From VGMD01 sp964552055 (GTDB taxonomy: Bacteria; Chlamydiota; Chlamydiia; Chlamydiales; 2-12-FULL-49-11): a DNA stretch of 25,280 bases. Each line of letters opens with the position of its first letter. The stretch's first letter is position 1. The notes under the pieces are model-generated. The model did no database searches, had not been told where the DNA came from, and was given only the letters and a program-made list of their open reading frames with translations. The translations under genes and the position numbers were made by a program. Shown here in pieces: positions 15,695 to 24,410 of this stretch. The DNA lies in assembly GCA_964552055.1 (NCBI GenBank), contig CAZKFL010000031.1, forward strand, positions 1-25,280, written 5' to 3'.

Positions 15695-17425
15695 GTGAAT
15701 AAAAAAAGCACTTATGGACTTGCAAGCTTCGCATTTATACTCGCATTTGCGATATTTCTACTTCAAACAGATGTTCTAAAGGGATTTGGCGATGAATTGA
15801 ATGTGGTAAAAAAGGGGTTACCTATTTCAAAAGAGCATGACTTTGTAGTAATCGTACCATCTTTTAATAATGATTCCTATTTCGAGAGAAATTTACAGTC
15901 AATTTTTTCACAGGACTATATAAATTTTCATGTTATTTATATCGATGATTGTTCGACGGATAATACATTTGCAAATGTCAATCATTGTGTAGCTAACGCC
16001 CAAATGGAAGATCGATTTACAATCATTCATAATTCAGAAAATAGAAAGGCTTTATATAACTTATACAGAGCAATTCACTCTTTGGATAACGATAAAATTG
16101 TTGTGCTTTTGGATGGTGACGACTGGTTTGCAAATGACCATGTACTGAGTGACTTAAATGAGTATTATCAAAACTCCAATATGTGGATGAGTTATGGTCA
16201 ATATATTAGATATCCTGATAATCAAGCAGGAATGTGCGCGCCTGTTACAAAGGCATTTCTAAAAAAAGCAAAAATGCGGTCTAATAAATGGCAGTATTCT
16301 CATTTGCGCACGTTTTATGCAGGCTTATTTAAACGAATTAAACTCTCTGACTTAACTGAGAACGGAGATTATTTTGTTGCTGCCTGGGATCTTGCTCTTA
16401 TGCTTCCAATGATGGAAATGTCAAGAGAGCACACTTATTTTGTTCCTGAAGTTTCTTACGTCTACAATTACGAAACGCCACTTACGGATGCAAAAGTACG
16501 GTTAGACACTCAAGAAAGAATTGAAAAGTCTATTCGAAAAATGCCTGTTTATCCAGCATTAAAAGTGGATCCAAGAGCTCCGCTTGAAAGAGGTGAAGCA
16601 GATTTAATTGTGTTTTCTTACAACAGGCCCATGCAACTTTATGCATTTCTAGAATCGATCACTAAGCATGCAGGCGGTTTTAGGAAAACAGGCGTTATCT
16701 ATAGAGAAGATCCAGAATTTGTTTCTGGATATGATAGCGTTAAAAAGGCGTTTCCTTCCGCGCATTTCTTTAAGCAGTCAAATGATAGGCCTAAAGACGA
16801 CTTTAAACCACTTGTACTTGATGCTGTTTTCGGAAAATTTGGTGAGGGCGCATCACATGTTGCTTTTGCTGTAGATGACATAATTATTACAGATAAAATT
16901 GATGTTAAGGATGGCGTTGTAAAATTAAAAGAGACAGGTGCATATGGAGTATATTATAGGCTTGGTAAACATGTAGATGTTTGTTATATGCATGATGATG
17001 AAATTCAAGGAATTCCTAATTTACTAGAAGTTGGAAATGGGTGTCTTGCTTGGCAATTTAAACAAGGAAAAGCCGATTGGAACTACCCCAATTCAGTTGA
17101 TCTTGTGTTATATGCAAAAAGCGATATTCAAAGAGATTTGGAAAAAATGAAATATACATTCCCAAATGATTTCGAAGGGGAATGGGCAAGATATGGTGAT
17201 GCAAGTAAAATCGGGCTTTGCTATGAGAGAGCAAAGATGGTAAATATTCCGATGAACATTGTTTCTACAAATCAGAACAGAGCTGCTAATACTTTTTCTG
17301 CAGAAGAACTGAATTTTATGTTTTTAGAGGGATTAAAAATTGATATTAATCCATTTTATCAGATTGAAAATCACTCTGCGCATGCAGATTTGGAGCCTCA
17401 ATTTATCATGAGAGAAAATGATTAA
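15695..17425 (+). CDS. Membrane-anchored two-domain glycosyltransferase (GT2-like), copy 1
   Basis: A 576-residue protein. One N-terminal membrane anchor (about 7-24) is followed by a GT-A family 2 domain (about 48-260): FVVIVPSFNND, VIYIDDCSTDN (D84-D85) and the metal/nucleotide-sugar motif LLDGDDWF (D140, D142, D143). A further domain (about 302-520) opens with ADLIVFSYNRPMQLYAFLE and has FAVDDIIITD (D394-D395), reading like a second GT-A-like domain. It probably transfers a sugar to an envelope or host acceptor; donor and acceptor are unknown. The start is GTG 15695 with AAGAGGG just upstream. The next gene, a close paralogue, overlaps its last eight bases, so the two are co-translated and may act on one product. 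Confidence 0.82.
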   Translation: MNKKSTYGLASFAFILAFAIFLLQTDVLKGFGDELNVVKKGLPISKEHDFVVIVPSFNNDSYFERNLQSIFSQDYINFHVIYIDDCSTDNTFANVNHCVANAQMEDRFTIIHNSENRKALYNLYRAIHSLDNDKIVVLLDGDDWFANDHVLSDLNEYYQNSNMWMSYGQYIRYPDNQAGMCAPVTKAFLKKAKMRSNKWQYSHLRTFYAGLFKRIKLSDLTENGDYFVAAWDLALMLPMMEMSREHTYFVPEVSYVYNYETPLTDAKVRLDTQERIEKSIRKMPVYPALKVDPRAPLERGEADLIVFSYNRPMQLYAFLESITKHAGGFRKTGVIYREDPEFVSGYDSVKKAFPSAHFFKQSNDRPKDDFKPLVLDAVFGKFGEGASHVAFAVDDIIITDKIDVKDGVVKLKETGAYGVYYRLGKHVDVCYMHDDEIQGIPNLLEVGNGCLAWQFKQGKADWNYPNSVDLVLYAKSDIQRDLEKMKYTFPNDFEGEWARYGDASKIGLCYERAKMVNIPMNIVSTNQNRAANTFSAEELNFMFLEGLKIDINPFYQIENHSAHADLEPQFIMREND

Positions 17426-19076
17426 AGCTAAAGTCTTTTTTTTACTAACGGTTGGAATCTTTGCTACATTGCTTGTTTGGAATGTGATTGGAAGAGGGAT
17501 TACATTTGGAAAAGCAGTACCCAAAAAGGCTTTAGAATTTCGCTTGAATAAGGATGAAAAGCCGTTTGTTGTCATTATTCCTTCCTATAATAATGAAGAA
17601 TATGTGGAGAAGAATTTAACATCCGTTTTAGAGCAAGATTACAAGAATTATACCGTCTTATATATTGATGATTGCTCAACAGATGATACAAAAAAAACTG
17701 CCCAAGAATGCATTGAGATTTTTGATGCTTCAGAAAAAGTAACACTTATCTCAAATCCGGAAAACTATAAAGCGCTTTACAATTTGTATTATACGATTCA
17801 AGGTATCCCGGATGATGCAATTGTTATCATACTTGATGGAGATGATTGGTTTGCTCACACAAGAGTGTTAAAAGAGCTAAATAGATACTATTCTGATCCA
17901 AATATATGGATGTCTTATAGTCAATATATAACCTATCCAAAATATGAAAAAGGTAAAATTTTTTCTTTAAATCCAAATAAAAGAAGTTTGCGAAGACAAT
18001 CTCCATTACCTCAAATCAGATCGTTTTATGCAGGACTGTTTAAGAAAATCAAATTAAGAGATTTTTTATATAAAGGGGAGTTTTTTCAAACATCTTGGGA
18101 TTTATCTATAACATTTCCCCTCTGGGAAATGGCTAGAGACCATTCTGTATTCATACCAGACGTTCTCTATGTCTATAACCGTGAAACACCCTTAAATGAC
18201 AATAAGATCCATAAGGAAGAAGAGGTCGTATTAAAAAGATATATAAAATCGTTACCTTGCTATGAAGCTATTGCTACAATTAAAGGGGATGACTCTCTTA
18301 AAACTTCAAGCCTAATTATATTCTCGCAAGATAGACCTTTGCAACTCCTTGCTCTTCTTGATTCTTTAAGAATTCAAGAAGCTGCTTTTGCTCCCATTCA
18401 TGTTTATTATACCGCAAGTAGTCAGGAATTTGAAAAAGGATATGAGCTTATTAAATCAACATCTGGTCCAAAACTTTTCTTTCATTATTGGTCTGGAGAA
18501 GAAGATTTCACTGAAACGATACTCAATTGCGAGTCTCCTTATATCACATTTGCGCATGATACGCTTGCTCTGACAGCCCCGTTAGATTTGCCGTTAACAG
18601 TAGATGTCTTAGAAAAAACAGGAGCTTATGCTGCCTTCTTTGATTTAGGCCTTAATAGAAGCGAGACCCCCCTAAAAGTTCTCCCTGTATCTGAAGGTTT
18701 TTTTGTTTGGGATTTTAGTTTAGGTGAAAATGAATGGCGCGCTTGTAACCGGATCGACATGACTCTTTATCCAAAAAATACAATCGTCACATTACTTTCT
18801 AAAATTCACTTTGGTTCAATCCCTGAGTTTGAAGCAGCCTTTAAAAAGTGTACCGATCTTTATCAAATCGGACTCTTCCCAAGCCTTTCCAAAGTTGTTT
18901 CACTCCCTCTCCAAATCACAAACGCACAGTCCAATGAAAAAGCTCCTCTTTATACTAAAGAAGAGCTCAATGACCGTCTCCTAGAAGGTTATAAAATCGA
19001 CCTTTCTACGTTACCTGCCCTCGAGAGGAAAAGTTGCCTTGAAATCGAATTTTATCCCCACTTTATCCCCCGCTAA
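17418..19076 (+). CDS. Membrane-anchored two-domain glycosyltransferase (GT2-like), copy 2
   Basis: A 552-residue paralogue of the preceding gene with the same layout: N-terminal membrane helix (about 5-22), then a GT2 domain with FVVIIPSYNNEEYVEKNL, LYIDDCSTDDT and ILDGDDWF at the same residue numbers as in copy 1 (D140, D142, D143). The C-terminal domain begins SSLIIFSQDRPLQLLALL. In copy 1 this domain has VDD, but here the equivalent is AHDT (about 379-382), so the second domain may have lost metal binding and act only in structure or substrate binding. The ATG overlaps the copy 1 stop by eight bases. Its TAA (19074-19076) overlaps the stop codon of the convergent kinase gene. Donor and acceptor sugars are unknown. 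Confidence 0.82.
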   Translation: MIKAKVFFLLTVGIFATLLVWNVIGRGITFGKAVPKKALEFRLNKDEKPFVVIIPSYNNEEYVEKNLTSVLEQDYKNYTVLYIDDCSTDDTKKTAQECIEIFDASEKVTLISNPENYKALYNLYYTIQGIPDDAIVIILDGDDWFAHTRVLKELNRYYSDPNIWMSYSQYITYPKYEKGKIFSLNPNKRSLRRQSPLPQIRSFYAGLFKKIKLRDFLYKGEFFQTSWDLSITFPLWEMARDHSVFIPDVLYVYNRETPLNDNKIHKEEEVVLKRYIKSLPCYEAIATIKGDDSLKTSSLIIFSQDRPLQLLALLDSLRIQEAAFAPIHVYYTASSQEFEKGYELIKSTSGPKLFFHYWSGEEDFTETILNCESPYITFAHDTLALTAPLDLPLTVDVLEKTGAYAAFFDLGLNRSETPLKVLPVSEGFFVWDFSLGENEWRACNRIDMTLYPKNTIVTLLSKIHFGSIPEFEAAFKKCTDLYQIGLFPSLSKVVSLPLQITNAQSNEKAPLYTKEELNDRLLEGYKIDLSTLPALERKSCLEIEFYPHFIPR

Positions 19077-20857
19077 GAAGCTGACAAAAAAGTTTCAAAA
19101 GCTATAGCAGCTTGTTCTAGATTAATTAATGGTGCAGGAAACGGAGCTTTTAAGGCTCCTATGAGAGAGGCTTGATCGTAGACTGCTTCATATAGTTCTT
19201 TGCTGGTATTAGCAAGGGGTGTAAGGATTAAGCCCCCGGTAAGGTCAGAAATAATTAGTAAAAACCTTTCTACCAGATGTTCTGGAGTAGGTTCCTTCAA
19301 GAGCCCTTTTTGAATAGCGATGTCTAGAAGGGCAATTCCTACAGAAATTGTCTCATCTTCTTTGGTCATGACTACTGATTGAAGCTCAGATCTTTCCCTA
19401 TATTGATAAATAATATTTTTAAAAGAAGAGTCATATGTAGTTACGAGCACTTTAGAGCGTATTTGATATTGTAGTCTTGGGGAAAGAGATAGGAAAGATG
19501 CCTTTTTTGTTAGAGAACCATCGGCAACATTACAAGAAAATGGTTTTAAGGTGGCTTTTAAAGGGTCGTCTGGCAGTTCAGAGTTGAAAATTGCTATTTG
19601 CTTTGAAGTAAAATTGCCATGCAGAATTCCTGCTTTATGTAGAGCGTCTATTTCTAATGTTATTTGTTTACAGATGGATAAAAACCCCTCCATAGTTAAG
19701 GGAGCTGAGATCATGTTGATTTCTGCAGGAGTCCCTCTAAGGGAGAGAGCTAGTAGTCTTGCTTGAGCATGATCAAGTGTCATTGTCGGTAATAAGGCAG
19801 GTGGAAAATCAGCTTCGCTATCGAGAGGAGGGAGATGGGATTCAATTTTTTTTATAATATTAGTTATTGTCTTGAGGGAGTGGGAAAGATCAAAATCTCC
19901 GACAAGTCCATTAACAATTCTCCAAAATTCTGAAACTTGTGAGAAAGTAGCCATAACGGATGATTCTAGTAAAATATTTGCTATCACAATTCCTGCAGAA
20001 GCGGTTGTGTTTTCTATAGATAGGATTGTGCGTGGATTTTTGTGGTAATAGTCGATAAAATGAAGACGACTTTTACTTTTAATATAGTCTTTTAAAAAAG
20101 AGTATCTTTCACGGGGAGCAAGATATTCAGCTGTTTGTTCAACTGAAATTGTACCTACTCGTCCGATAGAGTCAAGGTCACAATGCTTAGTATTAAGTTT
20201 AGTATAAACAAGGATATTTGAAGCTTTTAGATCACCGAACGCGTAACCTAGATCGCGAAGCTCTATAATTCCACGAATGACTTGTTCGCAGATAGTTACA
20301 ACTTCATTAAAATTTAGAGCCGGTGTCATCCTGCTTATGTTTAGAGCGTTGCAGCGAGCTTCCTTTGAGTAATGAAACTGCTTAAATTTGCCTTCACTTG
20401 TTTGGTGAGTGATTTTAGTTACGCATTCAATGTAAGATAGGTCTCTTAAATCTTCAAAACAACGCCTTACTGGGAAAGCACTTTTTGATCGAAGATCTTT
20501 TGCGATGATTGCTCTTTTAATTTGGACTTGACCAGCAGGTTGAATGCTAATTAAATAGCAAAGTTTTACAATTTTATAAGTCCCCTTGCCAACTATATTT
20601 TCTTTACATTTCCTGTATGATTCTAAAAGAAAATCGCTTTCATTAAGACGGCGTATGGAGTGATTTGCCCTTAAGAAAGCGTCAGGTAATTGTGAATCCT
20701 TTCTGTATGCACTTCTTTTTGGAAAATCAAAATACAATTTTGAATAAGCGTTGCTTAAAAATAAATTACAGGCAAATGTAACAAAAGGATAGTACCTTTC
20801 ATGAATTTCTCTATTAAAACTTATTGGATGTCTTGCATCTGTTGATAGCCTAATCAT
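19073..20857 (-). CDS. Eukaryotic-type protein kinase fused to a degenerate second kinase domain
   Basis: A 594-residue protein without signal peptide. Kinase domain 1 (about 85-300): glycine loop NIVGKGTYKIVKL, a likely ATP-binding K120 in RAIIAKDLR, catalytic loop YAFGDLKASNIL (D209, K211, N214), CDLDSIG in place of DFG (D227), and AEYLAPRE in place of the APE motif. All catalytic residues seem present. A second region (about 365-480) looks like another kinase C-lobe: ITLEIDALHKAGILHGNFTS followed by KQIAIF. There HRD is HGN (N415), the catalytic-loop Lys is Thr (T417) and the Asn is Gln (Q420): a pseudokinase. A likely role is signalling or a host-directed effector. ATG 20857 lies 29 bases after namZ with no clear ribosome site. 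Kinase identity is from motifs only. Confidence 0.7.
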   Translation of the reverse strand: MIRLSTDARHPISFNREIHERYYPFVTFACNLFLSNAYSKLYFDFPKRSAYRKDSQLPDAFLRANHSIRRLNESDFLLESYRKCKENIVGKGTYKIVKLCYLISIQPAGQVQIKRAIIAKDLRSKSAFPVRRCFEDLRDLSYIECVTKITHQTSEGKFKQFHYSKEARCNALNISRMTPALNFNEVVTICEQVIRGIIELRDLGYAFGDLKASNILVYTKLNTKHCDLDSIGRVGTISVEQTAEYLAPRERYSFLKDYIKSKSRLHFIDYYHKNPRTILSIENTTASAGIVIANILLESSVMATFSQVSEFWRIVNGLVGDFDLSHSLKTITNIIKKIESHLPPLDSEADFPPALLPTMTLDHAQARLLALSLRGTPAEINMISAPLTMEGFLSICKQITLEIDALHKAGILHGNFTSKQIAIFNSELPDDPLKATLKPFSCNVADGSLTKKASFLSLSPRLQYQIRSKVLVTTYDSSFKNIIYQYRERSELQSVVMTKEDETISVGIALLDIAIQKGLLKEPTPEHLVERFLLIISDLTGGLILTPLANTSKELYEAVYDQASLIGALKAPFPAPLINLEQAAIAFETFLSAS

Positions 20858-20886
20858 AATCGCGCTAAAATATATATAAAGTCACA

Positions 20887-22131
20887 TTAATACAGTAGAT
20901 ATTTTTGCCGTTTTAGAAGGTATGCAGCCCGTTCTTCTTTGTGGTGTGTGATAAGTTTCCATGTGACAAGTTTTTCATTGAGAAGGAGTTCGTAAGCTGC
21001 GCTGCTACCATGAGCCTTATTAAAAAGGTCTTGTTTTTCTTTTGTCGAAAGTTTTAATTTTGCGATTACTTCATTAGGATAGAGCGTTTTTAACGTCCCT
21101 ACTATAAAGGCTTGGGTGAAAAGTGGGCGGTAAAGCGCATGATTAGTAATATTAATTTTGATTCCGTGGCATTCCTTTTCTCTGTGTGAACCGTAGAATG
21201 GTTTATAGTGAATCGGAGAGAATGACGCGCCGGGAATGTTTTGGTTATTAAGTGCTGATGCAAAGGCTTCTGCATTGATAAAAGGTGCTGCAACTACTTT
21301 GAATGGGAGAGTGTATCCAATACCGATATTAACAAGATCAAGTTCTCCCAGAAGTCCAGTAGTAGCCGAATAAAAAGGAGTGTCACATTCAGGTATATTA
21401 GGGCTTGAGGGGACCCAAACAAGGCCTGTCTCTCTAAATAGCATATGTCTTTTCCACCCCTTCATCGGAACAACTTTGAGTGTGCACCCTACTTTATATT
21501 CACTGTTAAAAAAAAGAGCAAGCTCACCAATTGTCATGCCATGACAGTAAGGGACGTTGATATAGCCAATAAATGACCTGAATTTCTCTTCTAGCATGGG
21601 GCCATCAACCATAAGTCCGCCCATTGGATTTGGTCTATCCAGAACAATAATAGGTATTCCCTTTTTTGCAGCTTCTTCCATTGCATAAAAAAGAGTGGAT
21701 GCATATGTATAGGGCCTTACTCCAATATCTTGGATATCAAAAATAAGTACATCCACATTACTTAGCATTTCAACTGTAGGCCTTCTAGTAGCGCCGTGGA
21801 GACTGTAAATAGGGATCTTATCTATCTCTGAATTTTTTACTTCAAGACCCGCATATATTTTCCCATCAATACCGTGTTCTGGAGCAAAAAGTGCTGTTAC
21901 TGAATAAGTTTTTCTTTCGAGAAAGAGTTTTACAGTTGATTGTAGAGAGCTGTTAATGCCCGTCTGATTGGTGATAAGGCCAACACGTTTGCCCTCAATT
22001 TCTTTAACATAACCTTCTTTGAAAAACCGATCAATCCCGAGCTCTATATATTCCGCAAATAAAGAAAGATGCACCGCAGAGACACAGAGTACACAGAGTT
22101 CGCAGAGGTATAAATAAAGAAAAAAATGCAT
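20887..22131 (-). CDS. namZ: Exo-beta-N-acetylmuramidase NamZ-like (DUF1343)
   Basis: A DUF1343 protein, the family that includes NamZ, which releases terminal MurNAc from peptidoglycan fragments; the likely role is cell-wall recycling in the periplasm. Family motifs are clear: KRVGLITNQTGIN, LFAPEHGIDG, DVLIFDIQDIGVRPYTY, LDRPNPMGG, YCHGMTIGELALFF and WVPSSPNIPECDTPFYSAT. The 5' end is odd: the open frame continues to 22245 through a palindromic repeat (22061-22202), giving charged HRRDAENSEERR-type residues. Starting at ATG 22131 gives 414 residues with a plausible signal peptide (MHFFLYLYLCELCVLCVSAV then HLSLFA), largely encoded by the repeat. It lies upstream of the kinase gene on the same strand and is divergent from uvrD. 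Confidence 0.85.
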   Translation of the reverse strand: MHFFLYLYLCELCVLCVSAVHLSLFAEYIELGIDRFFKEGYVKEIEGKRVGLITNQTGINSSLQSTVKLFLERKTYSVTALFAPEHGIDGKIYAGLEVKNSEIDKIPIYSLHGATRRPTVEMLSNVDVLIFDIQDIGVRPYTYASTLFYAMEEAAKKGIPIIVLDRPNPMGGLMVDGPMLEEKFRSFIGYINVPYCHGMTIGELALFFNSEYKVGCTLKVVPMKGWKRHMLFRETGLVWVPSSPNIPECDTPFYSATTGLLGELDLVNIGIGYTLPFKVVAAPFINAEAFASALNNQNIPGASFSPIHYKPFYGSHREKECHGIKINITNHALYRPLFTQAFIVGTLKTLYPNEVIAKLKLSTKEKQDLFNKAHGSSAAYELLLNEKLVTWKLITHHKEERAAYLLKRQKYLLY

Positions 22132-22202
22132 TCGTTTTCTAATTTTTAATTCTTCTCTGCGTTCCTCAGAGTTCTCTGCGTCTCTGCGGTGCATCTTTCT
22201 TT
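22061..22202. repeat. Palindromic element with CTCTGCG microrepeats overlapping the namZ 5' end
   Basis: Left arm 22061-22107 and right arm 22155-22202 are inverted copies. The outer 23 bases (AAAGAAAGATGCACCGCAGA, then GAC) are identical; the inner parts differ by several bases and one indel. Each arm is a chain of CAGAG or CTCTG units with a ~9-base period. The 47-base centre is AT-rich. A single related arm is found at 168-195. I saw no transposase, so it is a non-autonomous or purely structural element. Confidence 0.82.
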
Positions 22203-22234
22203 TCAAGGCTTTAATAGTACTTGTTAAAATGGGG

Positions 22235-22263
22235 TTGCGGATCAAGGGAAGCTCCTATATAAT
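22235..22263 (+). promoter_or_regulatory. Promoter for uvrD giving a very short leader
   Basis: TTGCGG (22235-22240) and TATAAT (22258-22263) are 17 bases apart. Initiation is expected near 22270, three or four bases before the ATG at 22274 and downstream of the two earlier in-frame start codons (22229 and 22262), so it decides the start. Confidence 0.55.
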
Positions 22264-22273
22264 GAAGCCCATT

Positions 22274-24343
22274 ATGAGCAATGACAATCTTTTAAATGAA
22301 GAACAAAAACGGGCAGTTGAACATGTTCACGGTCCGATGCTTGTTTTGGCGGGCGCAGGTTCTGGAAAAACTAGAGTTGTTACATTTCGAGTTGCGAATT
22401 TGCTAAAATTAGGTGTAGCACCAAATCGGATTGTTGCAGTGACTTTTACGAATAAGGCAGCAGAGGAAATGCGCTCTCGGGTGCAAAAAATTACCTATGC
22501 TAAAATTCTTGCAACAACGTTTCACTCACTATCTGCGCAAATTTTACGCGAATCAATTCATTTAATTGGATTTCCAACGCCATTTACAATTTATGATGAA
22601 AAAGACAGTCTTGATATCTTGAAAAAATGCGCACGTAGTGAAGACAAAAATGTGATCAAGGCAATTCGCGGCGCAATTTCTGACGCAAAAAATAATCTGA
22701 AAGGTCCAGAAGCGTTTACAGAGGACAAAGTGTTTTCAGAAATTTATGCAAATTACCAATTCAATTTAAAAGAGAACAGAGCTCTTGATTTTGATGACCT
22801 GCTCTTCTTTTGTGTACAAGTACTAAAGCATCCAGATTCTCCCTACCAAGATAGATGGGACTATATGCTTGTTGATGAGTATCAAGATACAAATCAAGCG
22901 CAGTATTCAATGTGTAAGTTAATCACTGCAAAAAGCAAAAATTTATTTGTTGTGGGTGATCCTGATCAATCTATATATTCCTGGCGGGGCGCAAATGTCG
23001 GGAATATCTTAAAATTTGAGTCTGACTTTCAAGGCGCGCAAGTTGTCTCTTTATTGCAAAACTACCGGAGTACAAATACAATTTTGCAGGCCGCTAACGC
23101 TGTGATTGGCAAAAATGACAGGCATTATGAAAAAGAGCTTTGGAGCGCGCTCGGAGATGGGGATAAAATCCATTTGCATACACTCGATACGGATTTGGAT
23201 GAAGCAAGGATTGTAGCTAGAGAAATTAAAGACTATTTGAAGACCTATCCTGCAGAAGAGATGGCAATTTTTTATCGTACAAATGCGCAGTCAAGGTCTT
23301 TTGAAGATCAGCTACTCATGGCAAGAATCCCCTACACAATTGTGGGAGGCCTATCCTTTTATGCTCGTAAAGAAGTAAAGGATGTCATGTCCTTCTTAAA
23401 GCTTGTTGCAATTCCGACAGATACCGTAAGTTTTGAACGCACAATTAATTTACCTAAAAGAGGGATTGGTCCAAAAGCTGTAGAGAGATTAATTGAGCTT
23501 GCAAATGAGCGTGGGCAGCCTATTATTGAGGCTATAGAGTCTTTCCTGCACGAGTTTCCGCCTAAACAAAAAAGCGCTCTTTATGAATATCTCAATATTA
23601 TTAATGGCGCTAAAAAATATATTGCAGAAGGTAAACAAGTTCATGAAGTGATCACTAAAGTTATTGAACTTTCCCGTTATGATATTTATTTAAGCGAGGA
23701 TAAAGAGACTTTCATCGACAGAAAATCTAACATTGAAGAGCTGATTGCTAAAGCCTACGAGTGGGAGAAAACAGCTCCTGAACCCACTCTGCAACGTTTT
23801 CTTGAAGATTTAACACTGAATGTTCCTCGGGATCTGGAAGAAATGCATAAAGGTGGCGTTAGACTGATGACCCTTCATAATGCAAAAGGGCTTGAGTTTT
23901 CCGTTGCATTTATGGTGGGTCTTGAAGAAAATCTATTCCCTCACATTAATTCCAAAGATTCTGATGCAGACATCCAAGAAGAGCGCAGACTTTTTTATGT
24001 CGGAATGACAAGAGCCAAAAGGCACTTACATCTTTCTTATACCCGAAGAAGATTTCTATGGGGAAGCGCTCAAACCATGTATCCCAGCCGCTTTCTTAAG
24101 GAAGTTCCAAGGCATTTTATTGCTCAAGGTAAAACTGATTCAATCGTGGAATATCAAGCCCCGTACAAAACGCAGGAAGTTGCTTTTCAAGTCGGCGACA
24201 TGGTTCGTCACCGCGATTTTGGAAAAGGGGTTGTCTTAAAAACCTATGAAACATCATTTGGACTAACCTATGACGTTGAGTTCCAACAAGATTCCTCAAA
24301 AAAGAGCCTTGTTGCTAAATACGCTAAGCTCGAGTGCGTTTAA
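22274..24343 (+). CDS. uvrD: ATP-dependent DNA helicase UvrD/PcrA
   Basis: A 689-residue superfamily 1A 3'-5' helicase used in excision and mismatch repair and in clearing stalled polymerases. Ordered motifs: Q motif LNEEQKRAV, Walker A GAGSGKT (about 27-33), Ia VTFTNKAAEEM, II VDEYQDTN (about 200-207), III GDPDQSIYSWRGA, IV LQNYRS, V MTLHNAKGLEF and VI EERRLFYVGMTRAKRHL. The C-terminal PcrA-type tail begins VGDMVRHRDFGKGVV. Length is slightly under the usual ~720-750. The open frame reaches back to 22229, but a promoter (22235-22263) lies inside that extension, so I start at ATG 22274 (MSNDNLLNEEQ); ATG 22262 is the alternative. It is divergent from namZ. Confidence 0.95.
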   Translation: MSNDNLLNEEQKRAVEHVHGPMLVLAGAGSGKTRVVTFRVANLLKLGVAPNRIVAVTFTNKAAEEMRSRVQKITYAKILATTFHSLSAQILRESIHLIGFPTPFTIYDEKDSLDILKKCARSEDKNVIKAIRGAISDAKNNLKGPEAFTEDKVFSEIYANYQFNLKENRALDFDDLLFFCVQVLKHPDSPYQDRWDYMLVDEYQDTNQAQYSMCKLITAKSKNLFVVGDPDQSIYSWRGANVGNILKFESDFQGAQVVSLLQNYRSTNTILQAANAVIGKNDRHYEKELWSALGDGDKIHLHTLDTDLDEARIVAREIKDYLKTYPAEEMAIFYRTNAQSRSFEDQLLMARIPYTIVGGLSFYARKEVKDVMSFLKLVAIPTDTVSFERTINLPKRGIGPKAVERLIELANERGQPIIEAIESFLHEFPPKQKSALYEYLNIINGAKKYIAEGKQVHEVITKVIELSRYDIYLSEDKETFIDRKSNIEELIAKAYEWEKTAPEPTLQRFLEDLTLNVPRDLEEMHKGGVRLMTLHNAKGLEFSVAFMVGLEENLFPHINSKDSDADIQEERRLFYVGMTRAKRHLHLSYTRRRFLWGSAQTMYPSRFLKEVPRHFIAQGKTDSIVEYQAPYKTQEVAFQVGDMVRHRDFGKGVVLKTYETSFGLTYDVEFQQDSSKKSLVAKYAKLECV

Positions 24344-24410
24344 CAAAAATTGTTGTTCCAAATTTGCGTTATTTAACCATTTTTTTACAAAAAATTGGAA
24401 TTCTACTCTG

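Noticed and set aside
22132..22245. Extended namZ N-terminus (38 extra residues)
   Set aside because: It is mostly repeat-derived, charged sequence that would precede and disable the signal peptide; the start at 22131 fits the family better.
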